From: Tetranychus cinnabarinus | Taxonomy: Eukaryota > Arthropoda > Arachnida > Trombidiformes > Tetranychidae | Assembly: GCA_022266195.1 (NCBI GenBank) | Contig: WHVY01000001.1 | Span: forward strand, 5,766,001 to 5,830,000 | Direction: 5' to 3' | DNA length: 64,000 nucleotides | Shown: piece by piece, positions 12,601 to 27,600 of the stretch | Layout: each line of letters opens with the position of its first letter | Numbering within the stretch: position 1 is the stretch's first letter | Position numbers and translations under genes: made by a program | Notes under the pieces: model-generated | Databases searched by the model: none | Seen by the model: only the letters and a program-made list of their open reading frames with translations | Told to the model about the DNA's origin: nothing

Positions 12601-15600
12601 TTAACAAGTAACAAACATAAACATAACCAGGCAAACAGAGTGAAATGAGGACAAATCGATCATTGGGTGATCAATGAGAATCGATTCAACAATTTGAAAT
12701 GAACAAATGGAAGAGAGAAAGGAAAGAAAGATTGAAATGATTGAGCCTGGAGGACTCAAATTTCCATGATATCAAAGCATCAGCAATCAATTTCAAGGTT
12801 CATCTAACTCACGCTTTGAGCCAAAACACTGAAAAAAAGGTTTAAATTCATTGCATTAAATCTTTTTTTTTTACTTGCTTTTCCCTGAGAATCAAACAAT
12901 ACATTAGGTCCGTTATATTGGCCATTTAATAAGCTGAAAAGGTTCAACAAATAAACAAAATCAAATGAAATTAGGGTTAAAAACTGAAAATTATCCAAAA
13001 TTATCATCACAATTATCTCTTTCACCATTATCATCATAATGATCGTTTCAACCATTAACCAATAATTTTCAACTTTTACAATTTTTTTTCTGGATTCTCT
13101 TTCTGGTCAACCTTGTCATGGAACCTCTTCATGGTGAAATGAAAATATTGAGTAAATCAGTGAGAAAGTTGAGTGTGATGATGAAGTAGTAAAGAAGAGG
13201 TGAAAGGAAAAAAAAGAGTGATGATAATGATGATGAGGAAGGGAAGAAGGAATAAACGAGATTGAGTAAAGAGAAAGTTCAGTGTATTTTGTGAATGTTG
13301 AAAATGAAGACAAAAAAAGTTGTTTAAAACATTTCAATTGAGTTGAAACAAAATGGTTAAAATGAATTAAATTTGGAAAGTTCATTTTTTCATTTTTACT
13401 TTTTCTTGATCAAATATAACCAAACACAAAAATTGGGTGAAAAAAGTTGAACGGCAAAAAAGTAATGAACAGAAGAAGAAGAAAAAAAAGTTTCAAAAAC
13501 ACGTCAATTTAAATAAATATATTTATCATGAAAATAATGATAATCATTAGCATTTACGGTTGAAATCAAACAATTGGTTTGCAACAAAATGAACCATTAA
13601 ACAAGAAACAAAATATGAAACTGAAAAGTGAATATTGTTTCATGAAAGGCCATTTTTCGGTGAATAAACTGATTGAGAGAAAATGAAATTTTGTCAAACA
13701 TTTTTGATAGGAAACAGTTGAAGGTAAAAAAAGTTAATTGTTGCTCATGAAATGGTTAAACATGATTGACAATCATGTTGAGTAAAAAGCTGTTTACAAT
13801 AAACTTACATGAGATATCAATTGATTATTGAATGTTGAAAGCGAAACAAAATTGAAAGTTAAATTTAGATCTTTTTTTGTTTCATTCTTGTTACCTGGTT
13901 TTTACACTTGAAATAACCATTCAACAGATCAACCTTTTTCTTTACCTTGTTTCCACCGTTTTCCAGGTAAATTGCATATTACCTTGTTTCTTGTTAGCAA
14001 CTGAAATAAACATCAACATCTTGAGAAAAAAGTTAGCAACATGAAGAGGAAAATCATTTTACCATGAGCATGATTGGGTGAATCTTGCCTTTTGATGTGA
14101 TTTTGTTCTTAAGGAAAACACTGAATTATCATGAGTAGCATCATCAAAATGGTGAGTCTCTATTATCAAGGTTTTCACTTTCAATATAACAATAATGTAA
14201 TAATGCAAGTATTATTAAATGTCATCTGTATTGTTATCGTAGAGAAATGTTCAACTTGAATTTTTTCGAGTTTCAAAAGAAACAAAAACAAATCATTTTT
14301 AAATGTTTGACGACAAGAGGAAGACAATGAAGACACAAGTGACAAGCGTATCGATCAACTAAATCATTTATATCTTAACATTTTCACTCTCATGGTTTAA
14401 TTGAATCTTATTTTTACGGATTCCAAGATGAGGAATGGGAAAGGAAGAGAGGAAAATTTATTCCCTGAATCAATTGAAATTCAATTTTGAAACAAAAAAA
14501 AGGTTGAAACCCAAAAATTGAAAGTAATTTTTTGTTTAAAATCATTTGCAAATATTGGCCAAGAAATGAGCAAAAATTTGGACAAAAAAAAGAGTCAAAA
14601 TGAGCGTAAAAAGAGGATTCAAGTGATGGAAATGAAAGGATGAGGAAAAGGATGATAATCGGTAAAGGCTATGATAACCGATAAAATGGCTTTTCTCTCT
14701 TTCTTTGCATCTTTACTCTTCATTTATTCCTCACTTTGCTCCTTCTTTAATATAATCATCTTTCTTCATCTTTATCATCGTTTTTACTCTCGAGAGTTGC
14801 AATAAAACAAGGACAATAGACAACATAGAGCGATTAGAGTTGAGTAAGAAGAGGGAGGAAGATGATGATATTGAAGGAGTGTAATGTTGAATGGTGATCA
14901 AAGATGATTTAATCCAATGGCATTGAGCGAGTTCAAGGGATGAACAAAGTGGAAGACAGGGAAAAATGGAAAAGTAAATGATGATGGATGAGAGGAACGT
15001 CATAATGGCCTTAAAATCTGCGGAAATGTTCACAAATGGAAACATTTTGTGTTTACTCATTTAACCCAAAACTGGCATTAACAAGACACTTTACTGTTTA
15101 AGTGTCAACCAACGAGAAAAGTAAATTGAAATGCAATTAATCGACTAATTGCAACAATTGAAATTGAAATGAAAACTTGAAAATTGTTTCTCACTGAAAC
15201 TACTGAAGCTACCTTTAAATCAATTTCCGGATGAATATCATTTTCAGTTTTGTTTTCATCACAGATTTATCATCAATTGAGATGTTTGACCAAAACAAAG
15301 TGACCCCATTAAGAGTAACCATCAAGCAGTAGCAGCATGTTTATGATTAAGCAACATTTTAAGCCATTAATGACCAACCAAGCAACCAACTTTACTCAAC
15401 TTTTTCCTTTCTTTTTCATTTCTTTCCTTCTTTTCTCATACTCTAATCATCATCACCATCATCATCATTATCATCATCTTATTATTACATTAGTAGCAGC
15501 AAGTGAAACATTTACAAGTAAAGCAAGTTGTAAGAAGAGGAATCGACTCTTCAAAACAAAGTAAGAAGATGATGATCAGGGGATGAAAAAAAAAGATGAT

Positions 15601-18600
15601 CATCAAGATGAAGGGGAACAAAAAATCAAGTTTGAGGTTAAATTTACTCTTGTTAATCTTGTTTAATTTCAAGTCAATTACTTGCAACCATCTGATATAC
15701 TTAAACAATTATATAAATCTAAGCAAATATAATAAACATATGAAATGTATGAAAATAAATACCTTTTTGGTTGGTGTTTTAAGGAGCAAAAATGGTCTAC
15801 AATGGTTCAACATTATCTTTTCTCGCCATTTTTCATTCACTATTTAACACAGCAAGGAAGCTTATATAATTTTTTTACTTCTTGCAATCTGTGTTGTGAT
15901 GGGAATGAGAAACATTTGCAAGGTAATTGGCAAAAGGAGCAACAACAACAAAAGTATCAAAGAAGGCATCAAAAATATATAAATGCGAGACGGAGAAAAG
16001 AGAAGCAAAAAAACATCTAAAACCGGTTAGGAGTTGATAAATATTGTCTCCAGAAAGCACAGTTTGACCAATGGCCATTGTTTGTGTCCAACAAGAAAAA
16101 GAGTAAAAACATTTCTATTGATTATCATTATCACTTTGAGAGTTAAAGTGATGTCAGTAAATGGTTGAGATTCAAGTTGAATGTTGCCTTTCAAAGTAAG
16201 CTATTAGGTTAGATTGACAAATTGTCCCAAACATGAAAAATTGTTTCAATTTATTGGTCAAAATTTTTGATTTTCAAGATTTTCAATTGTTGATTCAATT
16301 GAAATTAATTGAAGTTTCAGTTGAAACAATCAAATGATAGTTCAATGTAACAAAGATCATTATCATGAAATTAGTTGAATAAAAAACAAGAGGTTTGCAA
16401 ATATCATGATGAGCATGAAGCAGAAACTAAATAATGTTGATGAAGCAAAAGAATGTAAAAGATTGAGCAAAAAATTGAAATTGTTCATTTTGTTAAGGTG
16501 AACAAAAGATGTGTCCAAAGCGACATTTGATGAGAAAAGGTTCGAAAGAGTTAACCAGAAATAGTGTTGATCCAGTTTCAAGTTTAAATCGCAAATCAAC
16601 ATCTTATGTGTAGACATTTTAACCCGGATATGTAATTATTTATAATTCAGTCGAGAGGATAAATGAATGAGCTTTGCAAGTTGAAAGATGCTTTTGATTG
16701 AAACCAGAAGCGTTTACTTGAATCAGGAGCATTAATTGTCTAACAGCATTCAAACTGGTAAACCAAATAACGAAAGTCTTACAGAAGACAAGAAATTAAA
16801 GTCAAACCAAGTCACAGAATCAATTTGTATCAACTCTCATTGTTTCAATAAGTTAACCCTGTTTTAATGACATCTTTGTGCAAATCAATTCATCTCATGA
16901 TAATTGTACCTTAATCAGGTTTTAATGTGACACAAAACAAAAGTATCTTTAAGGCCACTTGAACGTTTTGTGTCATTTCGATTTTTTTGAATACTGTAAA
17001 CACAATCAAGATGTTTTTCAAAGCAAACATCATCAAGTAGCAAGTAAACAATAAATGTTGATAAATATATCAAGTTGAGGGAGTAAAAAGTTGATAAATA
17101 CAAAATCATGATTTAAGTTAATTAAAGTTCACAACCAATAGAGAGAGTAAACCGAAACATGAACACACGTTGAGCCCAGTTGAGAGAGGTTTAAACATGC
17201 CTAAGGGATATAAATGAGGGCAACAAGAGACGGACATTGAGGGATCAATAAGAGGAGGTTGAGTGCTGGCCAAATCCTGTTTCAATTAATACATTAATAA
17301 TGAAAACAATTACAAGTGAAACTTGAGTCTTGCAAGTGTTACTTTTGGTTTGGAAACGTTCAAGACTTTATTGCTTCTTTTAATCAAACCTTTAAATATT
17401 AAAATATGAAAAACAGTGAAAATGTTGATTATAAAAACATGATAACATTTACCTTGTTTGTTTTTACCTTTCAGTTTGCGTTTCTACATTTGATTATTAT
17501 TTAGTAAATAATAACTACAATGGAAACATTTGAGCTGATCATTTGATGTTTAATAATGAAATTAAATACACAAGAGGGTGAAAGGAAGAAGAAGAAGATG
17601 ATGATGAAGAAGATGAAGAAGATGATGATGAAGAAGATGAAGAAGATGAATAAAATGGTAATTTTGTGAAGCACACCTTTCAAGGGGTTTCCATTAAGCA
17701 TAGAGAGTTGCTGTTGTTGGGTTGTGTTTTTGTTTTTACAAGCGCATTGCAGTTAATGACAGTAGCCACAAAATAGCAACACCAACAGGAATGGTTAGAA
17801 TAGCCAAGCTAAGGCTATTATCAAGAGTAAAGGAGAAATGCCGTTGACAGCTTACTTTAATTGCTGATTACTTGCCTGCTAATTATGGTTCAAGGTTTCA
17901 ATCTTTTTTTCACTTACAATGTTCCCTTTTTACCCTGTATCTTGACTTCAAGTGTAACAGTTATGAGCAAGAGTGGGAAAAGCAGCGAGAGAGATATTTG
18001 GCCATTTTGATTGTCGCTCAACAGATTGTCCCAATTGGAAACATTGAGTTTCCATGTTTGAGTGGTTCATGAATAAGTTTATACATTTCGTCAAACATTC
18101 AACTCTTCAATGATTATAATTATAACATTGTTGGATTGTTGCCCAAAATTGTTTGCAAATAGTGTTGATTTGAGCAAATTTTGCTGTCACTTTTAAATGC
18201 TCTTAAAAGCTCAAATTTCATGGTTTTAAAATGAAAAATTTGCAAAAATTTTTCCAACAAAAAATGTAATTTTCAAAATTCAATTTCAATCAATATTGAA
18301 AGGTATTTTGTTTATCATGAAGACTTCAGGATTTCCTAAAATGAAGGAATTTATCGACTTTAATTGGAAACAGAAATGAAAAAACAATAAAAGCCCTTTT
18401 AGACTCAATTTTGCAAGTTAATGAACCAGATTGGGTTCAATTTCATTTGAAGACAAAAAAAATCATTTTCCCTTTTCCGTTTCTCAGTTGTTGCTAACAT
18501 GAAGACAGACATAGACAGTAAACAAATGTAGTTAACAATTCCCAAGAAAGGGAAAGATGAAAGGAACAAGGAACAAGATGATAAAGAGAAAGAAGAGAAA

Positions 18601-21600
18601 GAGTAAAGTGTATTTACCAAATAACTGACACATCGTATAGTGAGAGATAAATCGGATTGAGATTAGGTTTGATTTTTTGGGTAAAAACCAGGGAAACATG
18701 TAAACAAACAAGTGAATCAACTGCAATAACAATTATCATGATAATGATAACATTTTTTGTCTTCATTCATCTTGCCATCTTTCACATCATCTTCATAACC
18801 TTATTTTCATATGGGATCAACTGAGAGACAGCAAAAAATGGCATTAACTCAACTTGTTCAGTGTTTAAGCCTGCGGCTGAATAAGTCAATGATGATGATT
18901 ATATTGAAAGTTCAACTTGAAGCCAAATATTGTTTTATTTATTTAGTTTTACCTCGGCTTTGCTGAATAATTTTAACACAATAAAACAATGATCATAATG
19001 GTTATCACAAAATGTCCAGAATACAGAAAAAAAAGGAACAAGTGAAAACTATTAAATTTGAAGGTAAAAAAAATATCATTAAATCACATTAAATTGTACT
19101 TTTAAGAACCATTTAAGTTTAGGTAAAGTCTGCTTTTGATACAATTTGATATTATCATTTTGTTTCTGACTGACTATTAAAAAGTTATCAATTTTTTTGC
19201 TTCAAGTTCATTGTTTTTTTTGTAACTAGTTTCAACGATAATGGAATGAAATTTATGGAAAAAGTTCAGAAAAGAAAAGAGGAAAAGATCAAGTTACAAG
19301 GGAAAAGAGTTAACCTGAGCATGATTAGTGTCGATGTGAAATTATTGATAATAGTTGCTATTAAAAGTTGGATTAATGAGTTGAATTGTATAATGTTCAA
19401 GATAAGATAGTTGTGATAATGGGATTGCAGTTGAAATGAAGATCATTGTATCAAAATGATTGAATAAGAAGCAAAGGGAAACTTTGACTCTTCATTTATT
19501 GATTAAACATTTAATCGGTTGAGAGTTTGAATTGTTAAGAAGCAGGTAAATGATATTGAAATCTGCTCGATTGCATTTAAATTGTCCGCACGGATGAATA
19601 CAATCAATTTATTGGAGTGCGTTTAAAGTCAATAAGAAGTGGTAACAAGTTTTAATTAGGAAGTAACAAGAGACAAGTTGATTATGACATTATCATAAGC
19701 ACATTATCGTTATTAGCAATATGATTATCATTTACTTCAACTATTAACATTATCAAGTGTTTCGTTGCAATTTGGTAATAAAAAGAAAATTCAGTTTTCT
19801 CAACAAAAATCAACTATTAATGCCAAGGTAAACCTGAGAAGGTATTGAATATCAAAAATAACAGTTGCGGGTTTAAATGAATATACAAATGCATAACCAA
19901 ATGAAGCAAAAAAGATGAATTTGAATGCAAGTTTCATTGAAATGTTTATTTGAACCAATTTAGTTTTGAAAGTAGCAAAATTGTCGATAAAAAATTGAAC
20001 TCTTTCTATGTTAAATGACTTGAAGTTGATTAAAGACTAATCTTTCTAAACATGACATCAAGGTGAAATTAAGGTGAAATTAAGGTAAAATTGAATGTTT
20101 ATTAGGATCAAATCAACTCTGGTCGTCATCCGAATAATCGCATTTTGGGTTAAATTGCTATCCTAACAATAACCCGATGTTTCATCAAATATTCAATCAG
20201 CCGTTCAATACAAACTTTACGTCAACCAAACTATGTAAATGTATAATTGTATGAAGGATAAGCAATTAGTGAATTTGCAAATCGGAATAACAATTAACTG
20301 TGTGAACAAAAATGTAAGTAAAATTTTGCTCAAAAGTGAAACTGTAAAGTGTTAAAGTTGCCTATTTGTGTACATAAACATCAAGGGCTGAACATGTATG
20401 CTTTGGGTTGAGGTTAATAGTCAATGAGGCAAAGAAAACAAAGTCGAGGGAAAAAGTTGAACATGTTAATTGACAAAGAAACAAGGAAAAATTGACTGTA
20501 AACTGGAAAAGGAAATGATAATAGCTGAAGAGTGTCTCATGAAAATGGTAAATTGAAAATTAGCAAATGTTTAAATTGATGATAAATTGTTGGTAAAATT
20601 GGATAGCAAAAAAGTTTCTCTTTCTCTCAATGAAAAACAATTAACAGTTATTATCATTTATTGATGAATGTTTGCAAATTTCAAATTGGATTGGAAAATT
20701 GATTAAATTGTAAATCCTGTCTGGTAATGGGTTCATGATTAATGGTAATTAGAATGGTAAAGTGAAAGGCAAAAAAAAGGTTGAATATTTTAGTGAGAAA
20801 ATGAGAGTTAAAAATCGCATGAAACAACAATGAATGGAAAATGAGAATAAATGTTGACAATAATGGATGATGACGAAGGAAGATAGAGAATGATAATGAA
20901 AGTATGAAGACAAAGACATAATCAGAATGAGAAAGAAGAGAGAAAGAAAATCGAGCAAAATCGATGAAAAGAATGAGTTGGAAATTGAGAAAATGAATTC
21001 AGGTAGAAATAACATGGTGAAGCTGAAATATTGCCAGAACCAGATAAGTTGTCATGCACTGAGCCACAGAAAAAAAAAGTTATAAATACAGGGAAAAAGC
21101 ACAGAGAATGAACAAAGAGAAGAAGAAACTGAATGATGAAAAAAAAAGATATTCAATAGTTTCTTCATTTACGTCAATCCAGCGATTAGCTTAATGTGTT
21201 GGCAGGTAATCATAATGATAGTGAATGCAAAAGTTGAATTAAATAAACATTTAAATTATTGAATCAATCAGATGGTTTTCTCGTGTTAACCAACAACAAT
21301 CAAGATCAATATCAGTGAATAATCAGTAGCTAATGAATGCAATATAACCAGGAAACATGATGGAAAAATCAGAGAGGAAAAAAAATTCTGTAACAAATTG
21401 AATATTCATTGAGACTAACATAAAAACCATTGAAACACTGGAAACTGCTTTAGGCAAATTTCAAGACTTTTTTTTTCTCTTCTTGAGGTAAACAGTGAAC
21501 AAAAATATGAAAATGTGTTGATTGTTTTTTTTTTGTTGAATCATTTCCTTTTACTATTGGATTGGAAAGATTATCAAATGATTGTTCAATTGAAAATTGG

Positions 21601-24600
21601 GACAACAAACTGACAGAAAGTCATCATCATGATATCATGAATGATAATCCAAAAATCATTTTAATGATACTCTTTACCCTTTTCATGAAACCTTTTCCAA
21701 TTGTGAGGATAAAATTATTTTAACGATCAAGATGAAGATGATATTGAAAGCTGCATAAACAAGTTAACCCTAAAGCTAAATATAAGCTTACGTGATGACT
21801 GATGCTACAAATGATTGTTTATTATTAATCAGTCAAATCGAGTTAAATTAATTTAAATCATCTCAATCGCATCATCTCGCATTTATCACTTTTTCCATTG
21901 TTAATTGGCAAAACAAAAAGGCCTTTTCAGAGACAAACCTTTTCATTGATTTTAATTGAATCCAATTGAATACAATTGATCAATGAAAATTCATGTCAAG
22001 AGTCTTTTCAGCTCAATTGGAAACGCGTGTTTCCAATCAAATCATAACAGCATGGAAATGCTTTAAGCATGAAAAAATACCCAAATATGAGAAAAGCTGT
22101 TTCTAGATAATCAAGAAAAATCATCTTCAAGTGAAAATGAAAAAAAAACTTGAAACATAATTTCAATAATTTAAGTTGATTTGAAATAAAAATTGCAAGT
22201 CTAAGGTAATAGTAAATGTTATTATGCAAAATCAATTGTTATCAAAGTCACTTCTCATGCAAATGATGTCAATTTGAGCAAATTTTTTACTTTCATTTCT
22301 TTTGATTATCAATTGAAACGGTAAACAAAACTGTTTGGTTAAGACTAATTCATGGCATCATTGAACCCAAAAAGCGTTTCTGAGACAAATATTTTCATAG
22401 GTGACAAGATTGATACAATTAATAAATCAACAATGGAAGCAAATTGCGATTGAAAAAAAGGTGAAACAAAAAAGGTCGCAAAAAGTGAATCAAGAATGGC
22501 TGAAATAATGGATAAAATTATTGTCATTCATCAACTAGCAAAATCTGTATTACATTAAATATAATGTTGATGGGCACAATAGAGTCTATTCATTTTGCCT
22601 AACAATAAATGCTCTAACTGTTACCAGATTATCTGAATGATTGCAGCAAGAAAAAAGCAGACTCTGGTATTAATGGCAACAGTGAACAGTATAAACAGGG
22701 AACACAATAAATACGGAAAGGAGCAAGAATTTTATTCAATATTTTCTCTCATTTGTTATCATTACTTAAACCATCAACATGATTTGTAAATTACTGTACT
22801 TATCACTACAGGTTATATAAACCAAAAAATGGTTTTTCCTATTAATGGAATGGAAATCAAAATTGATTGGAAACTCATTTTGATAATTGATTGAGAAAGT
22901 AAAGTGTTTAAAAAAAAGATGATTAATTGTAGATGATTGTTTCTTGCTGTTTAACAATCAAGTTAATTGTTGGTGAAAAGAAATAAAGAATCAACTTTAC
23001 AGCATGATAATTAAGATTCATGTGTTGATGTTGGTGAGTTAATCAATTACTCCTACAGATTTTTTTATTCCTGTTTTTTTTTCTCAACGTTTTAAGGTTC
23101 AACTTGAAATGATATTTAACAGTCAGCAGCAAAACTTGTTGTTTAAATATTTAGACAATCATTTGAAATGAACTTTTGGTGAAATAAATAATGGTTTAAT
23201 CGATCGCATTTTTCAAATCAATTGGAAAAGAAAGAATTGGAAATCAATAATAATTTGATCAAAGTCAATGATGAGCAGAAGATGAAAGGCTGTGATTGTT
23301 GTTGTTGTTGTTTTTTGGGTGAAGAGAACCTTCAGGAAAATTATATTCTGTCCAAGGTTGAAATACATGGTAAAAGGAGAGAGATAAATTTGTGAACCAA
23401 CTGAGAATTGGTTTTTGGCGAAAAATGAAAAACAAATTGTACAGTTGAACAAAAGGTAAGATTATAATACAATTTATGTTGAACAAGAAACAAAAATATG
23501 GAACCATCAAAAGATATTTACAAGTAATAAATATGAATGAAATTGACTATCAAATAAGGATAAAGAAATGGTTGACTGTAAAAGTGTGCATTTCATTGAA
23601 ATGAATATGCTGGTGATGATGGAATGGAAAAGATTTGCAACTCAATTGCAGGGGGAAAATTGGCGAGCAAAATGGATTGACGAGTCAACAATATTGTCAT
23701 GATAATTGATTAAAAAAAGGTGAACAGGTGAAAGGTATGTATAACCATGGTAAAGATGAAGACAAAGACCAATTGCAAGAGAAAAATTGGTTGCCAGAAA
23801 AAAGTTCAATGTAACAGAAGAATCATTAACTTTGAAGATGAACAAAAAAGGGAAACAAAAAGATGAGAGTGAGTGAGATATGATTGTTTAAGGAAGACAG
23901 GAAGATGAGCAGGAAAGATGATGATGAGGCAGAAGAGGAATGCAAGGTAAGAATCTATTATAAATGGATTATTGTAATGGCAAAATTAACAGGCAATCAA
24001 ATGAAGACGCAGAGAGTTTTTTACTCATTATTCACAGTTTTTACTGTTGATGCGCTTGTCAATTGTTTAGTCAATTAATCAAACATCAGTTTGAAATTTT
24101 CTTGCAACTACTGGGATAAGATGTGACTAGTAAAGTGTAAAGATTGAAAAACATTGTTTGATTGAAATTGAATCAAAGAGTTGAAGATTGGAAGCAAAAT
24201 GATCGGTTGAAAAATTGTTTAAAAGTTTCAATGTAAAGCCATTTAATCTGATTTAAACAATTAAATTGAGTTTTGCATTATTGGAAAGGTTTGAAAAATG
24301 ATTGTTCAATTTTGATTTAAATTTCACTCGTAATGTTAACTTTTGTCTCAAGGTTCATTTGACTCACTTGACTGAAGTCGCAATCAACGGATTCATCATG
24401 TTTATGAGTTTGGTGGCTAATTTGATTTGATTGTAATCAACTTTTAGACTAAGAGTTGAAATGGTTGGCTATTGAAAGTTGAAAATAATGAAAAACTAAA
24501 TTGGTAAAGGTTGCTTTTGATGACGTTATTTGATTTTGATAAAAGTTGAAAAAAAATGGAAATATATTACTTCATGATGATTATTCAAATAATTTAAATA

Positions 24601-27600
24601 AAAGAGTGGATAAAGGATGTGAAACTAATGAATAGAAATGGTGTTTAACAGATAAATACATTTATGCAGATATTTCTTGTTCAATATTATATATCCTTTT
24701 GTATTGAACACTTAACCATGAAACACCAAAAGGTAAATAAATACATAGATAAAGGGAGAGAGGACAGAAAATCAAGTTTAATGAATAAATAAATACAGAT
24801 ATTAATATGAATAATAATGGCATGAGTAGACTGAAAGTGTTGGGTATTGAGATGCAGGTTAAACAGGCAAAGACTCGGTAAATTGATGGTGTAATATTAG
24901 CATTGATCATGTCAAGATTACAATGGTTGGTACAAAAAAAAGTGCAGGTAAATGGCAATATTCAAGTGAGTCTCACAAGGCTTTTGTGCTCGGAAAAAAA
25001 ATAATCAACTTGAAGTAATTTTTGTTATTCAACTCAAGACCCTTGGTCCATTGAAAAGCTGATATACCTTGAGGTGACCCAAAATAACTGCATTGATTTA
25101 TTTGTAGATGGCGTCATTAGCATATGATAAGCATTGAGGAAAGATGATCAAGAAAGGGAAAATGAAGATAATGAAGAGAGGAAGAGAGAAGCATGTAAAT
25201 ATGAAACAGCAATGAAAGTAGAGTCACAGAGTCAAGAGTTTCTTGATTGGGTGCAAAATATCGCATCTTCAATTGATTGCAACTTGACGAGCTTTTATCC
25301 CTTCATCTTGATCAATCTCAACCCAAGACCTTGGCCTTGCAAGTGACTCTTTAAGCCTTGCTCGGCCTTACAAAAAATTTTCATTTTCATTTCCTTCTTC
25401 AATCTTTAAAGACAATTCAAGACTATTTCCGGTTGACATGAAAAAAAATTTACTTTTTTCTCTATCAACTCTGTTCACTGAAAATATTGTTTCAAGTCGA
25501 AATTGAATCAAAATGATAAAGAGTAAACATTGACCAGAAGGTTGAAACAAAATAATGGGTTGCAAGACATAAAGGGAAGCTTTTATTGGAAAGTGAAAAA
25601 TGATGAAATTAAAAGTCTTTCATCTGAAGAGTAGAAGCGTCAGATTTCATGAAGTCATTTTGCATCATCACAAAAGGTTGGGATAAAGCAATTTTGAAAA
25701 TAATGCTCATTTGGACCCAAATTGATTTGATGCTAATAAACAATTTTCAAAGTGATTCTCTTGCTTCTCTCCAAGATAGCGAGTTGAAACATGCGTTAAA
25801 CAAGCATTTTACCCAAAATATGTCAACAGATATTTTGTTTTTTCCCTCTAATATCGTTAAAGACAGTTGAAAAGCCATTTCCGGTGACATCGAAATAAAC
25901 TTTTACTCTCTCATCACCAGTTTTTACCCTGCAAAATGAGACTCATTGTCAAGTCAATTCTCTTTCTCTTCTCATTACTTTCCTCTTTCATTACACACGC
26001 ATATTTGAAGATTAACTCAATACACTAGGACCTCTCTCTCTCTCTCCCCTCTCATCCTCCCATCTTCCTCTCTTTCGCCATCTTCGGACCTTTTTTTCCC
26101 AAAGGTTCTCTGACCTTAAGGTATATAGCTTGTGGCAACATCAGTGAAGGTAAAGGTAGGCTGATCATCTCAAAAGTATAATATTACCAATAAAAGTATG
26201 TGTTTAAAAATAGGTAGAGATGTGTGTTGTAATGAAGTGAGTGAGTGAGAGACAACTAAATTAATTGGTATCACTATAACCTTCAGCAAACCATCATAAA
26301 TATAATGATTATCAAGACAACAAAAGATGAAACAAAACTAATACTTGTTTAATATGATGATCAACATCAACATGATAAATAAAAAGGAGAGAGAGAGCAT
26401 TGAAAAGAGCAGCTACAAGATGAAATGAAGCTTGATAAATAGCAATATTAATAATGGTTAAGATGAGGGCAAAAGATATGAGAGTTAAATATGATTATCA
26501 GCAATAAAAATTGATTTCATTTGAAAGGCAAAAGTGAAACTAAATTATCTTCCATTGAGAGCTTTTTACTGATTATATCATCCATATGAAACATACATAT
26601 TAATGGGGCTGAGAAAAAGTTAATTAATTTCTCTCTCTTTCTCTCTCTCATTCCTCTTTTAGTAGGTCACTTTAGCATCATTGTTTGGTGTAAAAAGTGT
26701 TAATCAAATTATGTTATTATATTGTTCCCATTATTGCCATCAAATGTTGTTTTTACAAAAAAGTAAGCAACTCTTTTCATCACACAATGAAACAAGTTAT
26801 TCAATAGCAACAATCTCAATGATTAATATTGTGACTTTTGAACATCAAAAAATGGATCAAAAATGAGAATTGAAAATAAAGTTGAAATTTTGTCAAAATG
26901 AAGAGCAAAAAGATTGATTGAAAATTATCAAAATTGTGATGATTGAGGATAAAGGTGAAAAGGTGAAATGAAACATTTCTGATATAATTTTGGTTAATTC
27001 TGGTTTCGCTTGGTTATTTAATTTGTTTATTTCATTTTTTGCCTGATGTGATTCTTGTTGATAATCAGATGGGAAAATATGATGAAACAATTGATGTCAG
27101 ATGAAGAAACCACACCCAAAGGATGGTTTTAAAGTAATGATTATTGAATTGTTTCATGATTATTATGATTGGTTAATAGTTGAATCAAAGTGAATTAAAA
27201 GGAATAAAGAAAAAAGTTAAAAAATGAAATAAAAGATGAAGATGGCAAATAATATAATGATAATCAGTAGGAGGAGGTAAGCACAATAAATCAACACAAA
27301 CATTTGAGATGGAACGAGAAAAGAGGGTGAAAAGGTTTTTTGTGTGTTATTTATGGATAAAAGGTTTGTTAAGGAATGATCAATCTACTGAATCATGATT
27401 ATGGTGATAACTTGTCAGGTAAAGTATAAAATTGGTTTTAATCAAATTTCATCAATAATCTAAAGTAACCTTTTGTTGTTTAAAGTTGACCAAGGATATC
27501 AGATTAAACATTGAATGGAAGGCAAAAAAAAGGGTGAACATCAAGACCAAAAAAAGTGTCTGAAATAGAGATGTCCAGATTAACTGTGAACTTGCAATCG